This document shows, piece by piece, positions 55,143 to 64,000 of a stretch of DNA of 64,000 bases. Where the stretch lies: positions 23,263,772 to 23,327,771 of the forward strand of contig NC_081405.1 of assembly GCF_030272615.1 (NCBI RefSeq), written 5' to 3'. The notes below the pieces were generated by a model. It worked only from the letters and a program-made list of their open reading frames with translations. It ran no database searches and was not told the origin of the DNA. Each line of letters opens with the position of its first letter. Position 1 is the stretch's first letter. The translations under genes were made by a program, and so were the position numbers. The DNA is from Cryptomeria japonica. Taxonomy: Eukaryota > Streptophyta > Pinopsida > Cupressales > Cupressaceae.

Positions 55143-56282
55143 TGTAATACTTGAAATGGGTCTGCACTATATATGCACTAAGTTCCTGCAACAACTACTC
55201 TGCATTACTACTGTAACTAACATTATGCGGAAAAGATAAGAAAGAATTGAAACTATTGAAAGGCTACAAGAAAACTTTTGCATTAACATAAATTCATTCA
55301 AGCAATACTAGCTAAGTTCAATGTTGACAAACAAAAATTACTCTGTTTTGGTTTGGCTGCAGGAACAGTCAGTGGATCTATTTCCAGTGGCTGTAGGAAC
55401 AGTCAATGCAAGAACGTCTACTGCAGCTAAGGAAGAAAACTAATCTTAACAAATGCACAGGAACACTCACCAAGTGGGCCCCCTTAGGTGAGTGATTCCA
55501 GGCTTCCCAAAAACAACTCTAAGTGCTCAGAATAACATATTTTTATTCATCATTCTTTGGAAGTCATTACATGATTCAACATAAAAAGAAACTCAAAAAC
55601 ACTTGTAAAAATCCTCTGCTTTGCTTTTTCTCTTTTTCTATCTAACCTCTGAGAAGAGATGAAGAGCTTATTTTAAAAGAAAACATCTATTTTAGACAAC
55701 ACGAATCACACCGAAGAGAAGAGGTGGATAACTAATAGAGAAAGGAGATAGCTAGAGTTAAGCTATAGAAAATGCGAATCTAAACCGAACCATAGTCATA
55801 ACATACAGTGGCGATATTTACAACAACAATGTCCACTTGAGTTAGACTTCAGTAGTATCATGTGATTTCTTCTCCTATGTTGTTCCTTACACTTTTCAGT
55901 ATCTCTGATGTTCAATCTTTCAGTCATCTTCTTGAATATCTCTTCCTACAACTAGCGTGATAGGTGAGCTTTTCTGCATCATTTATTCCCTGCACTTCAA
56001 AAGAAATAACATACAAGAACACACATAGTTATTTTATTTAATCAGGACATCTATTAATTTCACACATGATATTGCCCTAAACAATCCGCATGGCAACAAG
56101 AATGAATAACATGGCTACAGGAATAAACTGGTAAAGACAAAACATGTTTTAATAGGTTTAGGCTAACATCTGAAATACATATATAGTAAACTTTTGATAC
56201 ATCATTACTATTATGTAAATCAAAATATGACAAACGCTTAAGAGTTCTAAGGATAAAAATATGCCAATGTCTCAACTCATCA
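55143..56282 (-). repeat. Probable 3' LTR of TE-6
   Basis: The minus strand starts TGATGAGTTGAG right after a purine tract and ends CAAGTATTACA at the TE-5 junction. The left edge is firm because TE-5 text stops there. The right edge is uncertain: a second purine tract at 58794-58805 followed by TGTTTTATGG would make the LTR 3.65 kb and put the extra ORF inside it. No second LTR is in the window to decide. Confidence 0.55.
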
Positions 56283-56296
56283 TGGCCCCCAACCTT
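56283..56296 (-). promoter_or_regulatory. Candidate PPT of TE-6 (after extra ORF)
   Basis: The minus strand reads AAGGTTGGGGGCCA, overlapping the end of the extra ORF, then TGATGAG. Confidence 0.5.
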
Positions 56297-58555
56297 AAGA
56301 TCTTGTTGATCCTTCAACAAGAAGAAGATTTATCATTCTTGCACTAACTCTTAGGTCACCAATGGTTCGCTGACCTATTCCTCTTGAAGCTAAATTCCAG
56401 TAAAATCCTTTCATCTTTTCCAACCTAGACCATTTAGCTTCTTTTGTAACTGCTTCATAGGGTTTATCTATAGTCTTACATCCCAGTAGTGGCCACATAA
56501 GAATAGGAGGCTGAAAGATCAAAGGTACCTAGTTATTGGTTTTCTCTCTGCTTCGTTGTATATTTTTAGGGGCTCTTTGCATTGCTGCCTGGAAATTTGG
56601 CAGTGAATGAGGTTCTCCCTACTTCAATTCTTCTGGCAAGTTATTCCAGTGCTGAGGTAAGCCATCAATTGCAGCTGCACTTTTAGTTTGAACTAAATAC
56701 TCATATGATTGGTATATTTCTTCCCTCATCGGCAGCACTAGATTCCTAACATCTTTCCTTACTAGTAACTTTTTCCATTCATAATAAAGAACTCTTGGCT
56801 CTTTTGCTTCCTTCCTCAATGGCAATAGACAATCAAATTTGAAATCCTTATGTGCTCTGGCTTGTGCCCCCATGCTGATCTCATTTTGAATCCATGACAT
56901 TAAAGCTTTTATATGGATATCACCAATATATAACAAAGGATTCCACTCACTATCTAAAGCTACAACATAGTTATGCAAATAAAGTTCACATAACAAATTT
57001 TTCACAGTTGTTGGGGAAGTCTAGTAAGCATCATAAAATTCCTCAGGGGTTTCTAAAGAGGGGCTAAGGTCCCTAACAATGCAGTTTAATTTGAAATTTA
57101 AATACCGCTCCCTTAAATGTAGAGAATAAACCCTTGGTTGTGCCCTATATTGCATCAATTCGGGGATCATACTAGTGATTGTATCAACTTTAGCCTCTAA
57201 TTCTTCAATTTTATTATCCCTCTTTTTAATTTCTCTTTGTTGTTTGTCAATAACCCCCTGCAATCCAGCCCCCTCTATTTCCCATTGTCTATAAAATGTT
57301 AATGCAATAGATAAACTGCTTAGGGATGTTGGAGGTCTAATAGTTTGTTACCTTAGGTCGTGGAATCTCTTCAACAAGTTCCTCAAGCTGCTCTGCCACA
57401 TATGCAAGATTTGAGAGTCTATCAACATCATCTTCCTTTTGATTTTCAATATCTGTAGGGCTCCCTTCTTCTAATGTTTCCACTGAAATAACCTCTGTCG
57501 GATCACCTGTTGGACAAGCCTTCTAGGTTTTACTCTGAGTCCTTCTCACATAAGCCTTTGGAGTGGCTGCGGGAATGGTTTCTACCTGTGGCTTTACTAC
57601 AGGAGTATTTCTTTTAGACCTAGACCTCTTGGCTACAGGAGAAACTCGAATTGCCTGCAGCTGAACCATAGGTTCTTCTTCTGCATCAATTATTTCCAAT
57701 TCCTTCCCTTTTCTTTTAGAAGATGGTGATTTTCTTTGAAAAGAAGTGGAGGGATGCTCCACATTTGTCTTAACCATCTCTTCCTCCATAATAGTCATAG
57801 CTCCTTCAGCTATGAGCAATTCATTCTCTGCATAAACTATAGGAGAAGAGGGTTCTTCAATATTTTATTTTTCAACTATTGGCTCATTTGCAACAGGATC
57901 ATCTTCAACGTATATTGCAATATGTCTTCAAATACCCCCCATTCCATCTGTGAAATATCTCTAAGAGAACGTTCTACAAGCAATTTAATCAAACCATGAT
58001 GGCTAACAGAACAATTTCCATTCTTTCGTGTTTCTTTGGCACTTATGGAAATGAGGTGGTATAGAAAATTAGGAACATTCACTCTCTGGCCATGCCATAA
58101 ATGACTAAGCAATTTGAAATGGGGTGAATATAAATTTGAATACCTCCCTTTGCAAGTAATGTATTTCATTACATATAAAGCCACCTAGGGCCACTCTGTT
58201 GCTAGGGAAACCCTCTTGGTTCCTTGATTGTCCGATGTTAGAGGTCCATCTTGGGAAGTGTAAACTCTGCTCTGGCGCTTCTGGCATCTTTTGATTCTAG
58301 AAATAATTCTCCTTCCTGCAGCAACCCTGTAACTTTAGCTATTCGTTGCTCTGTAGAAATGACCCTTAATCCTTTAACAATAGCCTCTCCTTCATTGAAT
58401 GAATGCATAAACTTTGCGGCAATTTCTTCATTATAATCCCTTATTTTCATAAAGTAAACAATCCAACCATGCTGCCTGAAATAATGCTCACAAAGAGCAT
58501 CCTGTAGCAATGCATCATTGACTATTGGTTCATGGCGGATTGGATCTCCACCCAT
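56292..58555 (-). pseudogene. TE-6 extra ORF after integrase (putative plant transposon protein type)
   Basis: Starting at 58555 (MGGDPIRHEP), the first 105 residues include HGWIVYFMKIRDYNEEIAAK and GEAIVKGLRVISTEQRIAKV. This pattern (Trp, then FM..F, then a V.G..V.....I element) recalls the 'putative plant transposon protein' domain (PF20167) found in plant gypsy elements. After a frame change come HLWHGQRVNVPNFLYHLIS; a Lys/Arg-rich nuclear-signal-like region (57740-57530, SKRKGKELE, KRSRSKRNTP); a coiled coil (about 57260-57170, KQQREIKKRDNKIEELEAKV); and a C-terminal part to about 56292. The stretch 57263-56292 keeps one frame apart from stops. The protein would be about 750 residues. No signal peptide or membrane span is seen, so it is not a classical envelope. 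Role unknown. Confidence 0.6.
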
Positions 58556-59072
58556 TTCTTAATCTGTTAATGTAGCAAACACTGCAGTTGAGAAACGGAG
58601 AACCAAAATATTCTATAGACTGAAAATTGAAACTTCCTTACCTATCTCCAAATTTGGCGGCAGAGTTTGGCGACAGAGTTTATTACTTTCTTATGCCAAA
58701 GAATATCTTGTTAAAGAAATGATGGCAAGCAATCAAATCAAGGTACCGAAAAGGATGAGTAATTACTAATTTTGGAAATTAAACCATAAAACACCCCCCC
58801 CAACTTACTTTGGCACGTGTCCACACAGGCTGAAAGGATTTAGGGAAGTGTACATGGATTTAGGAAAGGCAATAATCATAATGAAATCATAAATTCATAA
58901 TTAAAATAAAATAAAATATGTATATACTTGCAGTCATGCGAAAAGAAAGGCGAAATGAAATGAAATGACAAATAAGAAAATGAGATGGGATGACGTGGAT
59001 GGAAATGTTATTTATGGAGAATAATATTTCCATAAGACATGGAAATATTTTTGTGAATTGACTCAAGGAGAA
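58556..59072. other. TE-6 spacer between integrase and extra ORF, with second purine tract
   Basis: On the minus strand AAGTTGGGGGGGG (58794-58805) is followed by TGTTTTATGG. A possible intron (GGTAAGGAAG ... CTCAACTGCAG, about 58640 to 58585) stands before the extra ORF, which would give it a spliced mRNA. No coding frame is supported. Confidence 0.45.
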
Positions 59073-60632
59073 TTATGAAGTGGCAAGCATGTTCACTGTA
59101 GTGGTTGCAGGAACCTTACCTCCATTACTTTGCTCAATTGTTGAAGGAACTTGATCAATGGTTGCAGGAACTTGATCAGTTGCTGCAGGAACTTGTGTTT
59201 GATCCTTTGTAGTAAATTGTTGCAGGAACTCCTCTTTGTTGGTTGGCTTATGATAAAGACGCAATCGGTGACCATTCACCAAAAGCTTAAACCGAACCGG
59301 GTCAATTATGGTCAAACAAACAACTTCATTCTTGAAAACTTCCTCTATCTCATATGGACCTAACCATTTGGTTTGCAACTTTCCCATAGTATCTTTATAT
59401 CTGGAGTCATACAATATTACCTAGTCACTGACTTTGAAATTTTTCTCTTTGATATATTTATCATGCCACTTTGCTCTCTAGTTTTGTGTTAGTTCTGTCT
59501 GTTGGACAACCATTTTTCTCCATTCATCCAAAGCATTCAATTGCTAAATACATTCTTTTTGTGCTTCAAAAAGTGTCATATTTAATTGCAAAGTTGTCCT
59601 AAGAGTTTTATGCTCAATCTCAATAGGCATCATTGTTGCTTTTCCATACACCATCTCAAAAGGTGTAAAACCAATTGGTGTCTTCCAAGTTGTTCTGTAT
59701 GCCCAAATTGCTTCTGAAAGCCTATGAGACCAGTTTTTTTATGAACAGCTACTATCTTGGTAAGAATAGCCTCAAGCTCCCTATTTGTAACCTCTACCTG
59801 TCCATTAGCTTGTGGATGATATGGGGTAGATTTTTTGTGCCTTATATTGTATTCATTGACCAAGGTTGCAATCAATGTTGAAGTAAATTATGGGCCTTGG
59901 TCTGATACAATTTCCCTTGGTACTCCGTATCTTATAAATATCCCCTCATAAAGAAACTCAAACACCTTATTATCTCCTGCATGTGTGATGGCGTGAGCCT
60001 CCACCCATTTGGTTACATAATATGTACATACTAACATGTAGGATTTGCCATTAGAAGGTGGATCAATTGGGCCAACAAAATCTAATTGCCATTTATCAAG
60101 CGGTGCAACCAATATTTGTGGATACAATGGCATCTCATAAGATTTAGTAGGTCTCCCCATGCACTGGCATTTGTCACATTTTCTTGTAGACTGTATTGCA
60201 TCCTAATAAAATGCGGGCCAATAGTATCCTATATTCAATATTTTGAGTGTTGTCCTTTTAGCATAAAAATGTCCTCCACATGGCTCATCATGACATGCAT
60301 GCAGGATATCATATGTTTCATCTTCTCTTACACATCTTCTCATGACTTGGTTAGATCCAGTATAAAACAAACAATCAGTAGTCCATGAGAAGTTAAATCT
60401 TTTCTCTACTAATAACCTTCTTTCCTTAGGAGAGAAATGAAGTGGCATTTTAGCAACAACTAAATAGTTGGCAATATCAGCATACCAGGGATTGTGGGCT
60501 TGTATAAGGAATAAATGTTCATCCAGAAAAGCATCATCTATGGCTGTAGAATCTTCCTATAACTGAAGTCTTGAAAGATAATATGTAACCACATTGGACT
60601 TCCCTGGTTTATCAATAACTGTGATATCAAAT
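59073..60632 (-). pseudogene. TE-6 integrase
   Basis: In order: zinc-binding region (ILHACHDEPCGGHF, then CDKCQCMG at about 60180), DDE core with Asp in WQLDFVGPIDPP, Asp in EIVSDQGP and Glu in NGQVEVTNRELE, then the C-terminal GKLQTKWLGPYEIEEVF block and NGHRLRLYH. Stops lie near 60203 and 59888. A frame change at the T run near 59735 breaks the core end. The tail (59240-59100) encodes four near-repeats of TDQVPAT type, from a GTTGCAGGAACTTGATCA DNA repeat. Inactive. Confidence 0.87.
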
Positions 60633-60634
60633 TC

Positions 60635-61984
60635 CTACATCAACAATAACCAACGAGCTAATCTATCGATAATTGAAGGCTTATTCATGAGATATCTAAT
60701 TGCAGTATGATCAATATGCACAAATATGGGATACCCTGTGATATAGTGCCTAAATTTGTTGAGTGCATATATAACTGCTAACATTTCCTTTTCAGTGACT
60801 ATGTAATTTAACTCAGGCCCCTGCAAGTTCTTGCTAATATAATATATTACACTTTCCAAGTTATCAATATTTTGTCCTAAGACTGATCCTATTGCATAAT
60901 CAGATGCATTTGTATGAATTTGAAATGGTAAAGACCAATTCGGACCTTTAAGAATTGGTGCTTGGGTCAAAGCGTGCTTAAGCTTCAAGAAAGCTTCATT
61001 GCATGAAGAAGTCCATTTAAATTCCATATCCTTGGTAAGTATAGAATATAAGGGGCTTACAATTTTGCTGAAATATTTGATAAACCTTCTATAGCATCCA
61101 GCATGACCAAGGAAACTTCTTACATCTTTTTGCTTCACCGGTGCATTAATATTCTGAATGACTTCAATCTTTATTGGATCAACCTGTATTCCTTTTATAG
61201 AGATATTATGACCAAGGACTATTCCTTCCTGCATCATTATGAAGCACTTATCACTATTTAATGACAAACTATAGTCTTCACACCATTGCAAAACTTTTTT
61301 CAGGTTCCCCAATGCTTCTTCCAATTTAGAAGCATAAGTTGTAAAGTCATCCATATAAATTTCCATGATGTCTCGAGAAATATCTGAAAATATATTGATC
61401 ACTACTCTTTGAAAAGTGGCTGGAGAATTACACAATCCAAAAGGAAGAACAAAAGATGCATATGTGCCCCAAGGACAAGTAAATGTTATCTTTTCTTGGT
61501 CCTCTGGGGCTATCTGAATCTGATTGTAACCACTAAATCCATCAATAAATGAAAAGTATCTCTTCCCAACCAAAGAGTCTAATACCTGATCCACAAATGG
61601 CAATGGAAAATGATCTCATCTTGTTGCTAAGTTCAAAGCTCTATAATCAACACATGCCCTCCATTTTCCTCCTTTCTTAGAAACTATTACCAAAGGTGAT
61701 ACCCTTTGGCTATCAGAGATAGGATAGATGAACCCAGCCTTTAACAACTTCTGCAATTCCTCTTTAACTATTTCTTTTAATGCAGGATTGATTCTTCTTT
61801 GTGGATGTCTAAGTGGGCAACATTCTTCTTTTATATAGATATGGTGGGTGCAAACTATTGGATCTATTCCATGCATGTCCTTATAATCCCATGCAAAGGC
61901 ATGTTTATGGCATTTAATCAAGTCCACGAGTGCTACCTTTTGAGTATCTGCAAGATCACTATTGATATTCAAATATTTATTCAA
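60635..61984 (-). pseudogene. TE-6 reverse transcriptase and RNase H
   Basis: One frame runs from 61984 with a TGA at 61613-61615 within NLATR-x-DHFPLPF. RT blocks: GIDPIVCTHHI, ACVDYRALNLATR, FIDGFSGYNQIQIAPEDQ, GLCNSPATFQR and YMDDF at about 61354-61340 (Met in the position that is Val in TE-1 and TE-2). RNase H follows with FQIHTNASDYAIGSVLGQ, where the first catalytic Asp is Asn (GAT to AAT), then TEKEMLAVIYAL and IDHTAIRYLM. The frame ends in TAG at 60635, where CAG is usual. Only one RNase H is present, so this is not a Tat element. Confidence 0.9.
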
Positions 61985-62239
61985 ATCAACTTCTATTTTG
62001 ATAGTAAGATCAATCTAGGATATATCAAAAAAATGAGAAGTACAAACTTCTTGCGGCAACAGAGTATGCAATATATCAGTGGCTGCAAGAAAGTCTAAAT
62101 CTGCAATATTTGGTACCAACTCCTGCAATTGTTGTTCTTGTGTCAACTCATTTGTCAAAATTTTATAAAGAATTGAGTCTTCATCATTTAATTTCATGAA
62201 TGGCCCTCGATTATGATTAATAGAGTCAACTCCTTCAGA

Positions 62240-62690
62240 TTATTCTCCCAAAGTAGGCCAGACGGCTTGTTGTTGATCAAACTGGGGTTGTGCAGGAGAA
62301 TACAAAGAAAATGTTTTTGTAGAGTTCCCATCTAAAATAGTCATATCCCTTGATCTACATCCAATATATGCATCAGTCGTGGCAAGCCAAGGTCTTCCCA
62401 AAATCACCGGATATCCTCCCAGTGTTGCCTTTGGAGACAGAATCATAAAGTATGCAGGGTATTCCCAGGAATCCAAAATAACAACCACATCTTCAATCAT
62501 ACCATCAGGTTGCATTGTAGACCTATCAACAAGCTATAAAACTATGGGTGTAGACCTTAGACTATTGATTTAAAGCTTCTGCATTGCTTCTCTTGTCATC
62601 ACATTAATGGTTGCCCCTAAATCAACTAAGACATTCCTTATTTGGCTTCCATTAATGACTATACTCACAACAGGACTACCAGGATCAGAT
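62240..62690 (-). pseudogene. TE-6 aspartic protease
   Basis: The active-site block NVLVDLGATINVM is at about 62630-62590. GGYPVILGRPWLATTDAYIG (about 62415-62355) is the conserved C-terminal loop. Two in-frame stops lie between them (about 62574 and 62535). The frame matches RT but differs by one from gag. Confidence 0.85.
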
Positions 62691-63990
62691 ATTTAGGAAT
62701 TGAAACCTTTCCTAACATAATATCTGCCAATTGACCCATCACATGCACTGTTTGTGGATCCTTCTTCTTCCTGCTAGGTTTTTTTAGACATGCCTCTCTA
62801 AGTGCCTTATTGTATATAGAAACATCTTTTATTTCTTGCAACAATGAAATTTTAACATAGACATGTTTCAGTTGATCTATGATATCAAAACCTTGCTCTT
62901 GTTTTGTAAGAACTTCCTTTTCTTGCAATCTCTTGGGAAATGGTGGTAATCTCTGCTTCTGAGCTATTGTGGTTGTTGGATTAGAGATTTCTTGTTCTTC
63001 TTGTACCTCAGTAATAACTGAAGGAGATGGATTAGGCAGAGTTGTCCCAGATCGGAGGTGAATATCACTTATAGATAGAGAATAGGTTGGGTATTGATTA
63101 GGGTTAGCTGAATAAGCTTGTTGTTGTTGCTGAGATTTAATATTAGGATTTGGCATTGGTTGAGTAGGAAACTGCGTTGGTTTAGGTGGGACAACAATGG
63201 CTGCAGGGGGAGGCATTATTACAGGCGGTTGTGGCTACTGAATAGATTGTTGATAACCAAAAGATTGGGTACTCCATGGTTGACTCCCCCTCCATTGAGG
63301 AGTAGGTTGCCAATTCCCTTGAAACTGGCTCCCTTGGCCCTGAGGTGGATACCAATTTCCCTGTGGCTGCTGCCACTGTGGCATTTGATTAGCAAAATGT
63401 TTCCCTTGGCCTTGAGAACCATACCAGTTTGGATAATTACCAAAATTTTGAGCATATGGTGATTGCCATTGATTATTTGGTACATAAGAATTTCCACTAT
63501 AACCAGAAAAAGTAAATGAATCCGGAGGCATACCTTGTCTTTGGAAATTTGGCCTTCTTTGAACAGCATAGAAAACTTGCTCATCCTCACCTTGTATTGG
63601 CTTGAAGTCAGAAACCTCAAGATTTGGAACCATTTTACATCTGCAGTCCTTTTTTCGCTGTCTACAATGAGGGCAAAATTTTGTAAGAAATGCATCAGCT
63701 TCTTCATGCTTCTTCTTAGTCGAGAGTGTATCCAACTGAGTAGCCATATTGTTTATGATGTCCTCCTTAAACTCCTTCAACAGATGGCTAAGTTCCATTC
63801 TAGAAACTCTAGTACTAGATGTTGATGAAGGTGCTCTTGGATTGGAATGCCTATTCTTTTTAGAAGTAGATCTGGAATACTTCTTACAAATTTGTCCTAT
63901 TTCATTCCACGTAGACTGTGTAATTTCACCTCCTCCCATAAGATCCAAAGAATCAGTGCATTCACCACAGATTCCCCTCAAAAATATCAA
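62665..63990 (-). pseudogene. TE-6 gag, C-terminal part
   Basis: The frame enters from beyond the window. It shows a Cys cluster FCPHCRQRKKDCRC (about 63675-63635) in place of a CCHC knuckle, then a Gln/Asn/Trp/Pro-rich stretch (NNQWQSPYAQNFGNYPNW) typical of Athila gag. After one TAG (63235-63237) come Pro/Gln-rich text, LRSGTTLPNP, RLPPFPKRLQEKEV and the SLLQEIKDVSIYNKAL helix that precedes protease. A one-base shift near 62680 separates it from protease. The N-terminal gag domain is outside the window. Confidence 0.82.
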
Positions 63991-64000
63991 CTTGACGGAA

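Larger units (their letters stand above)
55143..64000 (-). mobile_element. TE-6: Ty3/gypsy Athila-like element, 5' end outside window
   Basis: On the minus strand from the right edge: gag, protease, RT, RNase H, integrase, then a further ORF and 3' LTR. The gag end (PPFPKRL, Asn/Gln/Trp-rich stretch) and the protease core VDLGATINVM fit the Athila lineage. So does an extra ORF after integrase, which Athila elements carry in env position. It is inserted into TE-5; AGGGA (55138-55142) is the presumed target duplication. Frames are broken by many stops. Confidence 0.85.

Noticed and set aside
56292-58555. TE-6 extra ORF as a retroviral-type envelope gene
   Set aside because: No signal peptide, membrane span or cleavage site is visible; the start looks like a plant transposon protein domain.

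Overview
This window is plant nuclear DNA made almost entirely of transposable elements, stacked inside one another. The gene families seen (Tat- and Athila-like Ty3/gypsy elements, Ty1/copia, a Helitron, a CACTA transposon, the plant mobile domain, a PPR relic, a DRM-type DNA methyltransferase fragment) are those of a seed plant. The low gene density and large old nested elements suggest a big genome, possibly a conifer; that is inference. I see no intact host gene and no tRNA, rRNA or CRISPR array.

Layout. 1-11746: TE-1, a minus-strand Tat-lineage gypsy element with a 5' LTR at 10084-11746, a PBS, a pol frame at 4341-9920 broken only by four nonsense codons, an opposite-strand plant-mobile-domain (PMD) gene at 1131-3705, and a 3' LTR cut by the window edge. 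11747-27949: TE-2, a plus-strand Tat element (gag, protease, RT, two RNases H, integrase, antisense PMD gene, PPT, 3' LTR). TE-1 sits in its leader and a solo LTR (19304-20777, TSD CTAAT) sits in its second RNase H. TE-2 itself lies inside an LTR of that same solo family (27950-29074), which abuts a PPR relic (29075-29740). 30584-32215: a solo LTR of the TE-1 family (TSD CTAAG). 32430-36957: a decayed Helitron Rep/helicase. 36957-40062: a copia RNase H end and 3' LTR, split by a solo LTR of the TE-2 family (TSD GGTAT). 40448-41360: GA-rich tract.

41887-52538: an old copia element (LTR, PBS, gag scrap) split by a CACTA transposon at 42365-50680 (TSD TTA). The CACTA carries a large inverted repeat (47812-49037 against 49064-50354, loop about 26 nt). 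Each arm contains a fragment of a DRM-type cytosine methyltransferase, the de novo enzyme of RNA-directed DNA methylation. Transcription through it would give a hairpin of more than 1.2 kb with DRM sequence in its stem. Rice CACTA elements are known to produce miR820 against OsDRM2, so this looks like a second, structurally different route to the same target. It is the most interesting object in the window.

52539-55142: TE-5, a plus-strand element of the TE-1 LTR family (5' LTR, PBS, unrecognised ORF), interrupted by TE-6 (55143 to beyond 64000). TE-6 is a minus-strand Athila-like element with gag, protease, RT/RNase H, integrase and an extra ORF after pol.

Most nonsense codons in these frames are explained by C-to-T or G-to-A change (CGA to TGA, CAG to TAG, TGG to TAG), the trace expected from deamination of methylated cytosine. 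The window therefore shows methylation-driven decay of transposons next to a transposon that carries a hairpin of a methylation gene.
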